Assembly (NCBI GenBank): GCA_947034885.2
Contig: OX344758.2
Span: 9,178,501 to 9,242,500, forward strand
Source of the DNA: Thuidium tamariscinum
Lineage: Eukaryota > Streptophyta > Bryopsida > Hypnales > Thuidiaceae
Direction of reading: 5' to 3'
Length of the DNA stretch: 64,000 nt
Position numbers and translations under genes: made by a program. Positions 23,796-35,622 of the stretch are shown here, one piece after another. Positions within the stretch are counted from its first letter, which is position 1, and each line of letters begins with the position of its first letter. The notes under the pieces were generated by a model that worked only from the letters and a program-made list of their open reading frames with translations, searched no databases and was not told the origin of the DNA.

Positions 23796-25280
23796 ATTGA
23801 TTGTTTGTGGAGCTCCAAAAAAATTTGCACAAGCATCATCCCAAGGTGAAGATGAGCACCTTTTGTAACGAGATGTAAAAGGTAGAACTATCTATTCCCA
23901 ACCAAGGACTTATACCCCTATTGTAGCAAGTAGCTATTTTCAACGAATGCTTGAAATCTAATTTTTTCTATTTTGAGGTTGGGATAAATAAGGTCATGAC
24001 ACATGTCTTAAAGTGTCATACAGTGTGAGAAGTATTGAGTGGGAACTGGGAAGGTAGTCTCTTGAATGATTGGAATATAAAAAGTGTAGATAGTGGCTAT
24101 AGATGTGGAACACTTTTTGGTTTCCGACAATCATATGGAAAGGGATATCTTCTACAATACTTTGATTTCTAATTAATGCCTTTGGATGTTTGTGAATGAA
24201 GGATTCCGATGATATCAAAATGAATGATTTCTACAATCACCAATTAATCCTTGAACAATTAAATGATTGGCTATTGGTGATTCTATCTTATTTGTCATTA
24301 GTAACAATCATTTTGCATTAATAGAAATTTATTCAACTAGTAGGCAATCAACAATTCATTGATACCAAATCCAACTAAATTCAATAGGAACAATGCTTCA
24401 CACTAAATCCAACTACATTATTTGAAGCATAATTCATGTAGTTACCTTATGCATGGCATTGGATGTGTGAATTCTAACTAAAAGGTTGTTATTAGAATTC
24501 TATAATTCAAGAAATACAAGTATATATATTTTATGTTAAAAATTGATTTCTTAATTCAAAAAATGATCCTTTAAAATAAGATCAATTAACTAGATAAGAA
24601 TTCTAAGAATAATAGTTTATAAAATTTTATATCTCAATTCATCATTAGCTTATTTTATTTCTTACAACTATAAATCTTTAGCTTTGACATTTAAATAAAA
24701 CTATCTTTTTCTACCTAAATTTAGCTTATATGATTTGACTCATCAAATTTTAGTTTTGAAAATAAAAGAAAGAATGAGTTGGATGTGTTGATGTTTTGAC
24801 TTTTGAAAACAAATTTTGAAGAAATCAACCTATTGAAATTTATAATTTGTAATTAAATTGTATAATTTTTTTAATAGAAATTAGATTATATATTAGATTC
24901 ATTTGATTTTTTTAATTAAAAAGGTATAGAATGAAAATTAGTAATACATTATAATCTTGAATCTATAAAAAGTTTTAACATAAAAAATGTTGCCGAAAAA
25001 ACATACAATATATCTAGATTTTGATTCTAACACATTGAGCTTGTAATTGCATTGATAAATTCAATTTATAGAAAAAATTTATGTAATTTTTTAAATCTCC
25101 AAAATAGAGAAGATACTTAACCTACAAAACTTATTTTTCTTAATTTGAATTGTATTTTAAAAATGAATATCCTCATGAATATCATAAAAGTCAATTGAGA
25201 TTTGAGAACAACCACAATGCATGAAGTTTTTAGATACACAATCCTTTAGTGGTGTACTCAAATCTTTCTACCTTGGAATT
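23796..25280. other. AT-rich spacer with a repeat fragment
   Basis: A segment at about 24110-24262 matches the 1.4 kb dispersed repeat (for example 'gaaagggatatcttctac' and 'aaaatgaatgatttc'). The rest, from 24263 to 25280, is very AT-rich and shows no gene. Confidence 0.5.
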
Positions 25281-26008
25281 GGGTTGTTGCAAGAAACACT
25301 TACCGATTTTGGCTCAAAATGGCTGAAAATTAGTGAGTCCTGTGAGTCCTATGACCCTTTGGAATACAAAAAATTTAAATTGAAAAAAATATGGATAATT
25401 TGAAGAGCAATGAGAATATTATGTCTCTTGAAATTCAAACCTAAGAATTTTTTTCTCTAAATGTTATAGACAATGGAAAATACAATGAAAGTAGTTCTTT
25501 TTTCACTAATTTGGTAAAAACAGTGAAATTTTTTTTAAATGAAAATGAAAAATACATTTTTTTCTAAGTAAAGGTCTTTTTCTTCCAACAAATTTCATCT
25601 TTGGAAAAAATAAATTCTATTCTCTACACTTGCACAAAGTTAGCCACTTTGACGACATGTGGAGGTTGAACAGTATAGTATTTTCAAAAAATATCTTTGT
25701 GGTCTTGTGTAACTGTAGGTGAGGTCCTTGCATGCCAATATTCAGCTCAAAATTTTCATTTTTGGGTAAAAAATAGGACTAAAACCCCCCAAAATGGCCA
25801 AAGTAGACACCCAGTTGGGGGCAATTTAAAAATAGTAAACTAATTTTTGAAAGAATTGAAAAAACTACACAAAATATAAAACTTTTGTAGGCACCTTGAT
25901 TTCAAGTTTCAAGTCAAATGAACAAAAGATGCAAAAGTTATGAGCAAAAAACTACCTACTAAAGGTCAAGAGGACAAAAAAAAGGACAAATGTTTCTTGC
26001 AATCACCC
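25281..26008. mobile_element. GGTGATT-TIR element, second complete copy
   Basis: The left end is GGGTTGTTGCAAGAAACAC and the right end is TGTTTCTTGCAATCACCC, inverted with two mismatches. The flanks 'aatt' on both sides may be the target duplication. The right third matches 1583-1860 in reverse complement. It is non-coding, 728 bp. Confidence 0.7.
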
Positions 26009-26745
26009 AATTAAAAATTATTTATTGATAAAATGTAAAACTAAAAATTCAATATTCATTCTAAACTTGATAAAGAAATGAATATTTGTGATATTGACAA
26101 GATTTGTTTTGTCATGAATTTTTAAATATAAATTCTAAACAAATTTAAAGGTTTTAAGGATTTTCACACCACACATTTATAAAGGTTACTATTGAAGGAA
26201 TAGAAGTTATTGTGGTATACTTTACAAATTATTCAAAACCATTATGTCCAAGATAATGGAAGTAGGGTTGTTTACTAAGATTTGAGTTGTTTATCATTCA
26301 GGCATAATTTTCTTTTCAAGTGTAGCGACTACATCTATGTATCATCTTGAAATTAATATCTTTGTACATACATATTTAAAAACTAAGGATTATATACACT
26401 AATGTGCTACAAGGAAATGACCAGTGGTACATATACTAATTTGAAGGTTAAAATAGGTAATATCATATGTGTATATTATGAAGAAGAAAAAGAAGAAAAA
26501 AGAAAATTGAATATTTTTTAGCAAAAGTACTTTAATATCCCTCAAGAAAATTATTGAAAGACTCCTTTATCCATTGAATATAATTCCTACTTGTCAATTT
26601 CTACCACAAATGTTATTGTTGTGTGTGCAATATAAACTATCTAATGATCTAATGTTACTTGCCATGGTTAGTAAAATTGTGTGTTTACATCATTCAAGCG
26701 CTTCATTTTAATGCCATTGCAATTGTGATTTTATATGGCAAGGTT
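26009..26745. other. AT-rich spacer
   Basis: No frame or repeat boundary of note was found. It directly precedes the piggyBac relic. Confidence 0.4.
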
Positions 26746-26759
26746 GATTCTTAACCCCT

Positions 26760-26889
26760 AAAGGTTTAACTACTGTTTTGAGTGGTTTTCGAAGGGACCA
26801 ACATCCACAGGTAGCGCTCGTCTGGCAAATGCATGAGAAGTTGCATATGTCCCCAACGACCTGGTTTGACTCCAAACCTGTGAACTTTC
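26760..26889 (+). pseudogene. piggyBac-type transposase relic, part before the LINE
   Basis: The frame reads VALVWQMHEKLHMSPTTWF then DSKPVNF, which fits the region around the third catalytic Asp of piggyBac (DDE_Tnp_1_7) transposases, the W-x-D-x-KPV block. The frame stops at the target duplication and resumes beyond the LINE at 34083. The N-terminal two thirds of a normal transposase were not found upstream, where DNA is AT-rich, so the relic is 5'-truncated or its earlier exons lie elsewhere. Confidence 0.75.
26878..26889 (+). repeat. 12-bp target-site duplication, left copy
   Basis: CTGTGAACTTTC here is repeated exactly at 34083-34094, right after the A-rich tail of the LINE. It fixes the LINE boundaries at 26890 and 34082. 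Confidence 0.9.
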
Positions 26890-27111
26890 GATCGTGGAAA
26901 TTCTGCGACGATGGTAAGAGCCGGAGCCAAGCTGTGCTGCCGCAACAGGTTTCCTCGTTGAATCTCGACAAAGATACATCATCGTTTTAGAAGTAGTTCG
27001 TCTGAATCATCTAGGTTTGCATTCATGCTAACGCATGCGGCTGATAATCTTGCGCTTACGGTGAAAGTATCCAAATCTAGTTTCTCGAACAGTTTAGCTT
27101 AACCTAATAGT

Positions 27112-29507
27112 GTGCTAATGGTGGCGGCTAACTACGCCACTGTGCTCCGTCAGAATGTTCCTGTTAATCGCTCACATTCTCTCCCACAGTCCGATAGGAG
27201 GTTCGAGAAGCACAGACGAAGAGTCGAAGTGTCAGGACTGGCAGGTCTAGATCTGCCACGTTACAAGGATTCGCAACAGGAGTATGGAGACGCCGAGCTC
27301 CCTGCTGGCTGCTCGACAAACCCTAATGGCCACCTGGTCCGCGAGTGCATCGTGGTCCCGACCAACGACCTGAACATGGTGGCGTTAAGGAGAGAAGCGG
27401 CATTCTTGAAACAACACGTTGTGATTGTAAGGTTTGCGTCAGATCTCCACCCCTCAACTCGCTCTAATTTTTGGATCAAGGAACTAGAGTCCTTGATCAA
27501 CGCTAGAGTTGCTCTATACCGAGAGGCTGGAGGAGGCTTTCACTTCATTAAACTAGAAAATCTAGATCTAGTGCGACAGGTCCTAGATCTATCACCATGC
27601 CGACTCCAGGTGGGCACCACAATATTCCAGCGCTGGATTCCAAGTTTCAACACTAGACAACCCACAGGTCTGGGTGTTCCGTGTTGGATCAATCTTAGGG
27701 ATCTACCGCTTGAATTTCATCAACATGAAGCAAAGCACCTTGCCAGCAGAGTGGGTACAATTATTGAAGAAGACTTAAGTGCTGTTACCACGGCAGATCC
27801 AAGATTCTGTGTTTCGATTGATCCTGCTCAAGGCTTCGTATCGACATTATCGGTGGCCAACGTAACGGGGCAATTTTCGAAAATCACCATCGAATACGAA
27901 ATCTTTGACACCTCATGTCGCAGGTGCTCGAACTCATCCTATGACGAGAATGTTTGCCCGCATCGCGACATTCTCTCAACACCTCCTTCAGAAAATCGTC
28001 GATCTTCCTCGGGACGACTTCGCGCCAACGACAAGTCAAATCCCCCGTTGTCTTCTAGACATGGAAGAATCAAGCATCCAAACTCTAGAGTTCCTCGTCG
28101 AGCTGAACCCACCCTCCCATTATTAACAAATGACGACGGGTTCACGACGGTGGCTTACAAACGCCAGAATCATTGACAGAAGCAAGCGTTTCAGAAGGTA
28201 TGGTTACCTAAATCAAGAACGGCGAATACCATTGATCCTTGCGGTGGAGGCCCAACTGATATGGAAATCAAATCTCCACAGGGCTCGCCGAGGGCCAACT
28301 CGAATATCTATGAGTCCAAACCAGATCTTCTTATACATCATGATATCATTAGGACTCTGGTTAACTCAATTGAGGCTACGTTCTCTCCAACCTTATTGAG
28401 TCCCTCGCCTCATTTGCAGCTAAGCCATGTAACAAATTTAAAGGCTCCAGTTATTTTGGAGGCAGATCTTCCTCAAGCTCCACCACTTAAACTGACCGAC
28501 AACCCTGTCCACATTTCCAACGTCATCGACGATCCCAGCCACGAAGATGAAGTTAACACCGAACTCGAAGCAGAGATCGAGCAATACATGCTCCATCTCG
28601 CAGAGGAGCAAGACGCAATTCTTGAAGCTCAAAACGAAGCCCTCTCTATCTCCCGCTCAACCATGCTGCCAGCCAATAGTCAAGCTCCAATAGGACAAGC
28701 AGCCCAACAGTCTCCTTCCATCATCTTATTGATCCCCTCCAGTTCAGAAATGCCAGGATCCTTCTCTAGCCCGCTACACACCAGTCTCGCCAAATCTCCT
28801 CAAGGTAACCACATCGATCCTCCGATCTGCCCCATTTCATTGGAACGTGCTAGCATAACATTAGAATTGTTGGGGATCAATCTTAGTCAGGGCATGCGTT
28901 TGCGGAGGACTTTGACAAAGTCGATGAGCTCCCGTTAGTGGAGCAAGGACTTACACTGGAGAACCACACTGATAGTGGGCCTTCCCAACACAAAGAGGAA
29001 GCTTATGAAGACGCTCAAAGCAAACAATTCTCCTCGATCCAAGTAGGAAACAAGAGCCCTAAAGCCATCCAACTATCTCAACTGCAACCCAGGGTGATTT
29101 CCTTCCGCTCTACGCCACACAAAAACGTTGCTAGGGCTCAGAGAGATGATCTGCGATCGACATGGCCCACACCATGCATCAGCAGAGCCGAAGCTAGAGA
29201 TAACGAGAGAGCATTCTTGGTTATCCAAAAACTCACTGCAGATAGGACTCGACCCAGCCAAGGCATTCAACTATCGAAGGCGCGTCCCCATGCTTTAGCA
29301 TCCACGCCATCACCCCCGCCAACCGAGATGACACAATCGGTAAGAAGCGCCAAAGCAGTAGCCCGATCCATCTCCTCTTCTCCAAATACTCCACTAGCCT
29401 CTTCCATTCCTGTTGGGCTGGATAGATGGGGTTATAGGGACAGCAAAACCAGCCAATGCGTAGAGGACACCGCGCAAAGATCCTCGACTTCCAAATCTTA
29501 TCAATGA
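27112..29507 (+). pseudogene. LINE ORF1, DUF4283-type RNA-binding protein
   Basis: An open stretch of 354 codons begins with MLMVAANYATVLRQ. It carries a DUF4283-like core, roughly residues 90-200, with VVIVRFASDLHPS and later WINLRDLPLEF. A zinc-knuckle-like CRRC..CPH follows at about 27916-27963. The frame has a TGA at 28174-28176, where CGA would fit, and then stays open to 28938. A frameshift before about 28900 moves it to the frame ending at 29507. The C-terminal part is Ser/Pro/Gln-rich and poorly conserved in the family. Confidence 0.8.
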
Positions 29508-32500
29508 ATTTACGACTTCTGTCTCTCAACGTTTGAGGACAACGACAAATCCTCTATTACTATGGTACGCAATTATCTCCAATCAATCTCTTCAATTGAT
29601 ATTGTCTTACTGTAGGAGCATAAACTGAGAAACGAGGAGTCACGTAATCTTGGTAAAGCTATCTAGCCACAAGCTTCGGCATGGTCTACCGATGCCTCTC
29701 CAGACTACAACAATGCTCCATCTAGTTCGGGAGCAGGCAAAGGGGGTATTATAACCCTAATAGCTCCTAGACTTGCTTCAATGATCTCACGGTTTGGCAC
29801 GATACTTGAGAATAGGGCTCAATGGTTCGTGTTAAAAGGTCTTCCAGGAGGCGAGGTGGGAATTGTTAATGTCTATGCCCCCAACGACTCCTTCTCTCGA
29901 TGCCATCTCTGGGAAGCTTTGATTCGGGAGCTACCATCAGGGTGCAGGTGGATTCTTGGTGGCGATTTTAATATGGTGGAGAAGCGCCAAGATAAAACCA
30001 ACCCCTGCAGCCAGATGATCCCTCATACAGAACGTGCTCTTTTTGCTAATTTAAAACGACACCTTCATGTGGATGACAACCCACGTTCCCCAGGTTCTCT
30101 TTCATTTTCTTGGGATAACTTTAGAAATGACGGCAATCGTATCATGGCAAGATTAGACCGCTTTTATATTTTCAAGAACGGAGCCGACTCTCACAACCGC
30201 AAACTCTCTGAGTACACTATTCGTGGTGATAACGCATGGTCAGACCACTTCCCCATCTTTACAACAATCGAATTTCAAAATTCTGTCACCAGACCTTCAA
30301 GCTGGAAGATGAGCGGTCAATGGCTCATCGATGCCAAAATTCCTATTGAACGAGCATGGTATGATTCCTCCCCTACTTCTTCTTTCTTCACGAAGATTAA
30401 AAACATTTCTAGAGTATATCGTGCTTTCTGTAAAAGGAAGCCCAGGATTTGAGGAGTGTTGAAGACGGAGCCCGCAACACGTATGCGGAAGCCACAACGG
30501 TTCTACAACAGCAACCTGACAACCCTCAGTCACAGACCAGGCATGGCGCAGCTCGGCTCCACCTTCAAGACGTGGAATTGAAGAAGGTTGCTGATCACAG
30601 AATTCGCTCCAAGATTAGATGGAAGATGAAAGGAGACTTAGTCTCAGCCGAATTTTTTAAAGCAGTTTGGGAAAAACCAGCATCATCTTCTATTACTGGC
30701 CTGCTTAATGGTAATGGGCAACTCACTGAAGACCCTGAAGGCTTGCGGTAGGTGGCCTCAGACTTTTATAGCCATTTATATTCGGCAATGCCAGCATCTC
30801 AAGACAATACTAGCGCCATGGATGAATTCCTGGGTCTATTATCTGACAACATACCACTGGAAGCTAAAGAATCCCTCTCATGTCAATTATATAAACTAGA
30901 ATTGAAATCTGCCTTAGATGCAATGGCCTCTAACAAGAGTCCGGGCCCTGATGGGATTATTACTGAGTTCTACCAGAAATATTGGTATTTAATTGGCAAT
31001 GAGTTCACTTTGATGATTCAAGACTCTATCCTCCGCGGAGAACTCCCTAAAGGTATGAACAAAGGCAATATAGTACTATTACACAAAGGGGGACCGAAGG
31101 AAAATATCATGAATTGGAGACCTATTAGTTTACTTAATGTTGGCTACAAAATCCTAGCTAAAGCTCTCCAAAGGCGTCTCCAACCTATATTGGCTGAGGT
31201 TATTAGTTCTGACCAAACAACGTTTATTCCTACCAGATACATCCTTGACAACATTCTTTTGTTACATGAAACAATTTCGTGGGCCAAAGAATCAGACCAA
31301 AGTGCAGTATTATTAAAGCTTGACTTTCAAAAGGCCTATGACACTGTTCATCTTCTTTTTTTATTCAGGGTGATCGAATCTATGGGCATACCGTTACCAT
31401 TTATCGCCCTTGTTAAGATGCTTTTTATCAATGCAGAGGCCTCGGTATGCATCAATGGCACAGACTCTTCAACCTTTCCAATTCTTCGTGGGATTAGACA
31501 AGGGTGCCCCTTAGCCCCTTATTTATTCATGTTTATAGGTGAAGCATTAAATGTAGCAGCCAAACATTTACTCCATGAAGGCGAACTTGAAGGCATTTCT
31601 CTCCCAGAAAATGTAGCTGAGCAAATCATTAGTCAATATGTTGATGACGTGAATTTCACAATCAAAGGTGAAGAACGCTATTTTCATCGACTCTCCCTAC
31701 TCCTTGATAGATATGGCCTAGAATCTGGCCTTCTTATCAATTGGCCTAAGAGTTTAGCATATTGGCTTTCACCCAATCCAGCCCCTCCCTGGCTTAACCA
31801 ATTAGGGTGTCCATGGGCAGTAGAACACCAACTTTCCAAACTCCTTGGCTCCCCATTTGGAATAGAGCCTAGTATCGCGGACGTTGATGAGTTCTTAGCC
31901 ACAAAGATCAAGAAGAAGCTTGATTATTGGACAAGCATCCATCTCTCTTTAGCACGGTGAGTAGTTATAATCAGTTCTATTCTATTAAGTACTTTATGGT
32001 ACTTCATTACCATATGGGGTGGTTCTTTAGGAATAATTCGCAAGAATCGTGCTTCAATGAGGGATTTCTTGTGGTCTGGTTCTGCCCATCGAAGCAGAGC
32101 TCGGATTAGCTGGACAGATTGTTGTGCATCTAAACAATTAGGCGGGCTTAACTTGATAGATCCTGAGGAGGCACTCTATGCATTAATGGCAAAATGGATC
32201 CTTAAAGCTATTTTGCCTGGCTCTTCTAACCTCCAATTTCTTCTTAGATACCGTCTACTCCAATGCAGACTACAAGCACAAGGCTCTTGGCCATCAATGC
32301 CTCAATGGATAATGTTAAACAAATTTTGAGCTTGTAAAGGATCTAGAGCATGGGATAGAATTATTAAAGTCTGGCGTCTAATGAACCGCCACATTGAAGC
32401 TATCCCTCTGAGGAACGCAGACGAAGTTCTCACATCACCCATTTGGTAGACAACTCATTTTCTAGGCGGCTTTCATGGATTCTCCGCTAGCAGAGCAGCG

Positions 32501-33766
32501 TCTCTCATGTCACAGGGTATGGAACAGATTCAACATATTTGGGACAATGCGTTTTCATCTTTTTTCTCCTGGGAAAAAGTGAAACTTATATTTAACTTTC
32601 AGGAGGCAGAAGCTCAAGCCTATTCGAATATGGTGAATCCAATCCCTCACAATTGGATTCATCTTCTTACGACTGACTGTTACGCTACCCAAACCCAAGA
32701 ATACATCAACATATTCAACAACGAAGACGCACAGATTCCACATCTGATTCTTATCTCCAACCCTCGTTTCAGACCAAATCTATACCCAGGTCAACAAATA
32801 TTAGACATTCCTAAGGAGGTGCAAACATTCTCACTTGGCCATAGATCCCTCACCCTTACACCAAGACCTCCTCCTGATTGTTCTGGTTATCGAATCCTCG
32901 TAGGATGGCAAAAAAGAGTTCATATAGCAATTTCAAAATTTGGCCTACTTCTCTTTGTTGGCATTGTTTCTCAACTTTTCTTTGATCCAGACACATGGGC
33001 TTGGGGCAACTCCGGGAAATTACTAGTCTATACCTTGAAGCTAGGACGATCTTTACTTACGAATCGATCTAGTCTTGCTAAGCCAACTCATGTGAAATGG
33101 CAAGGTGATTTGGTGGTGGATTATAAACCCAATTGGCATGAAGTTTGGCACAAGGACTGTCCTCAGAAGGACGCGGGGTTTCTTTGGTCACTTTACCATC
33201 ATGCAATTGCAGTCCATTGCTGGCGCAAGATTGCCAATCCCAACATCTCTACTAATTGTGAGAGCTATCACTTAGGAGTGGATGAGACGATTTTACACAG
33301 ATTCCATCATTGTCTCAAGACTTGACATGCATGGAATTTTGTTCTTTCCGTGTTATATCTTGCCTTGAAGATCCTTCCATTGGGCGGATCCTGGCCTGCG
33401 CTTACCTGGCAACAATGTCTTCTCGGTTCAAGGCTACCTAGGAGACTACGTAAAGGCTCCACAATGTGGTCCCTCTTTAGAGGATCAGTTATCTGGGTTG
33501 TGTGGCTCGACAGAAATGCTATCTGCTTCAACAATGACTCTTGGCCAACGCACAAGTTGGAGCAGGTCCTTTGGGAAGCTTGCATGGACCATGCCAGAGC
33601 GGCGTGGGTGAAGACCACCAAGCTATGCCCATTATATCCGGATAAGGAAAGATCTTTCCTCCAGCGATTTGATCATACATGGTTACAAAATGATTTCTTC
33701 GGTGTGAGATCCCACTTAAATATGAGCTGGAAACTGACTCTCCCTAGGACGGGTACCTTTGCCTAA
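29504..33766 (+). pseudogene. LINE ORF2, endonuclease and reverse transcriptase
   Basis: The start ATG overlaps the ORF1 stop in ATGA (29504-29507). Endonuclease motifs are LRLLSLNV at the start, EHKL near 29615, NVYAPND near 29870, GGDFNMV near 29960 and WSDHFPIF near 30240. Reverse transcriptase motifs are SNKSPGPDG (about 30930), WRPISLLN, LDFQKAYDTV, RQGCPLAPYLF and the catalytic YVDD at 31637-31648 (YADD is more usual). A zf-RVT-like segment spans about 33100-33600. Stops interrupt it at about 29534, 29611, 29665, 30749, 31958, 32327, 32446 and 33323. Frame changes fall near 29550 and 30445. Confidence 0.9.
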
Positions 33767-34082
33767 GTCTTGCCTCTCCCTCTTGCTCTCCCTTCTTGCC
33801 TTTTGCCCTCTGTGCTTCTTCGGGCCTTGGCCTCGGGTGTTGCGCCATTGGTGTTTATGTTGGCAGGGGGGCACATATTTTGTTGGGGGGTCTGCGCTTT
33901 TGGTTGAGTCGTCTTTTGCGGTGTTGTTGGCTTGGTAGTTTGATTTTAGTTGGGTTTTAGATCGGAGTTGAAAGCTAAAAAAAGAAAAAAAAAGGTTCTT
34001 CCGCCGAGGCCCTTGCCTCTGGTTCTTTGTACTTTTTCCTCTGCAATGGAATTGGTCCATGTGTTTCAAAAAAAACAAAAAA

Positions 34083-34804
34083 CTGTGAACTTTCTAAATA
34101 CGTCAATAGATCCCCTTGGGCCAGCAATAGCTTTACGTTGGGTACGCGGTCATCGAAAGGAGTTTAGTACAACCCCACAATAGGTAGAATACCAGGAGCA
34201 TATGCGAGGAGTGGACCTCATTGACCAAATGAGAGGAGACTATCCTGTTCAGTTTCACTCTCGAAAATAGTAGCACAAGTTTTTATTTTCTAGCATAGAT
34301 TCTTCCTTGCAAAATGCGCGGGTATTATATAAGGTTGATCATGAGGCTCGGGGAGAAGGAAGGCGGCAACTAACCCGCCGATATTTTTACTATTCTATTG
34401 CTAGGGAGCTAGTTCTTCCAGCAATTGGAGCTCCGGTGACATGCACCCTCCATAATAGTAACCCAAGCCTCCTTCACTGTTCAGTTGTGCACCCTACGAC
34501 AAGACAGCGTTGTAGAATCTGCAAGAAGAGGCAGAATCGTTGGTAAGAGCTTGCGGTTTTTTCTTGTGTGATGATCCTTGTTTTGTAAAGGCACACATTG
34601 GCAAGAAGTGGGCTCTCCGTCTCTCCCAATGATCTAATGTGGTGTTTTTTGTGTGTAACTTTTCTATTGTCGACGTGCAGTAAGTCCCCGGATTCAGCGA
34701 GTCGTAACGGAGGCAGATATCGACATTGCAGGGACTCCGTAGGCGGTAAAGAGGCATCAAACTTGGAATCTCCAGAGCATGGTGTGTTTAGCATTCTACT
34801 ATAG
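34083..34804 (+). pseudogene. piggyBac-type transposase relic, part after the LINE
   Basis: The frame continues from the left fragment with NTSIDPLGPAIALRWVRG. The family block MRGVDLIDQMRGDYP follows at about 34205-34245, then HSRK, two adjacent TAG codons where WW is normal (34270-34275), LQNARVLYKVDHEARG, and the Cys-rich start CRICKKRQNR near 34512. A third TAG lies at 34181-34183. A good donor (TG|GTAAGA at 34543) and an acceptor ending at 34680 would add an exon 34681-34804 in frame, giving further Cys and His residues as expected of the C-terminal Cys-rich domain. This last exon is inference. Confidence 0.75.
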
Positions 34805-35259
34805 GGGCGTTGAGTTTGCTTGGTTAGGAACACATCTGAATTCTCAGTAGTTATTTGCATTGCAAATTGGATTTTGTAGGGAGTCAGTGTGTAGGGAGGA
34901 AGTGTACATGTCAGTACTGAGTAGGTGATACTCTCAGTAGCTATAGTTTACAGTGTAAGGAGCTGGGAGTGTTCTGAGATAACGTACATTTTGGAAGTTG
35001 TACCGGCCTCTCAATTTTGTTCATTTTGGGTATTCTCTCTTATGAAAAGTATTTGCTATCAGCAAGTTTCAGCAGTAAAAAAACAATTTTGTAAATGCTT
35101 CTCGTCGTCAACATACTGTGAAGTATGGATGCCCCTGTAGCCTTGTACACAACTGGTTCTTACTATTGTCTCGTGAATGAATTCAGCAAGGGTTCATTTT
35201 TGTTGATTGATGAAAGTATGTTACGACGTAGGAGTGTTTCAAATCTCGCAGGCAAAACG
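34805..35259. other. Spacer after the piggyBac relic
   Basis: No gene or repeat boundary was recognised. It may include the 3' end of the piggyBac element, but no terminal repeat or TTAA duplication was found. Confidence 0.35.
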
Positions 35260-35622
35260 CATTAGAGAAAATATGGACTCTCTAGAGGGCTGCCAAGGTC
35301 TGACAAACTAGTCTATATACACAGCCCTACGGAGCTACAAAAAGGGTGGAATCTTTGACAGAGGGGTGTCAGCTTGTGTGAATATCTTGGGTATGTATGA
35401 ATTTCTTGCCTTTTTTAATTCGTGATCTGTCAGTGAAGGGTAACGATCGCATGCTCCTCCATTTAACTAATGGTTCTTTGCAATTCAAAGCATTGACAAT
35501 TGCAAAACTGACATGAGCGACAATAGGGGAAGAAAAATTGTGGAGGGGAAATAAATGTTATCCGAAGGGTCCCCTCTGGCACTTCTTAGCGGCCCTCCCA
35601 AGAGTCCATATTTTCTCTAATG
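35260..35622. mobile_element. 363-bp MITE with ~38-bp TIRs
   Basis: The left end CATTAGAGAAAATATGGACT and the right end in reverse complement start identically and continue matching for ~38 bp with several mismatches (…CTCT-AGAGGGC- versus …CTCTTGGGAGGGC). If GAGAAAATATGG is the true terminus, TA flanks both ends, which suggests a Tc1/mariner relation. It is non-coding. Confidence 0.8.

Larger units (their letters stand above)
26890..34082 (+). mobile_element. Full-length, decayed L1-type LINE (7.2 kb)
   Basis: The element has ORF1 (27112-29507), ORF2 (29504-33766), a 3' UTR and an A-rich tail ending CAAAAAAAACAAAAAA with no long terminal repeats. It is bounded by an exact 12-bp target duplication. 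The order nucleic-acid-binding ORF1, then endonuclease, reverse transcriptase and a C-terminal zf-RVT-like region is that of plant L1 elements. Both ORFs carry stops and frameshifts, so it cannot be active. The 5' end is present, which is uncommon for LINE copies. It is inserted in the sense orientation within a piggyBac relic. Confidence 0.93.
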
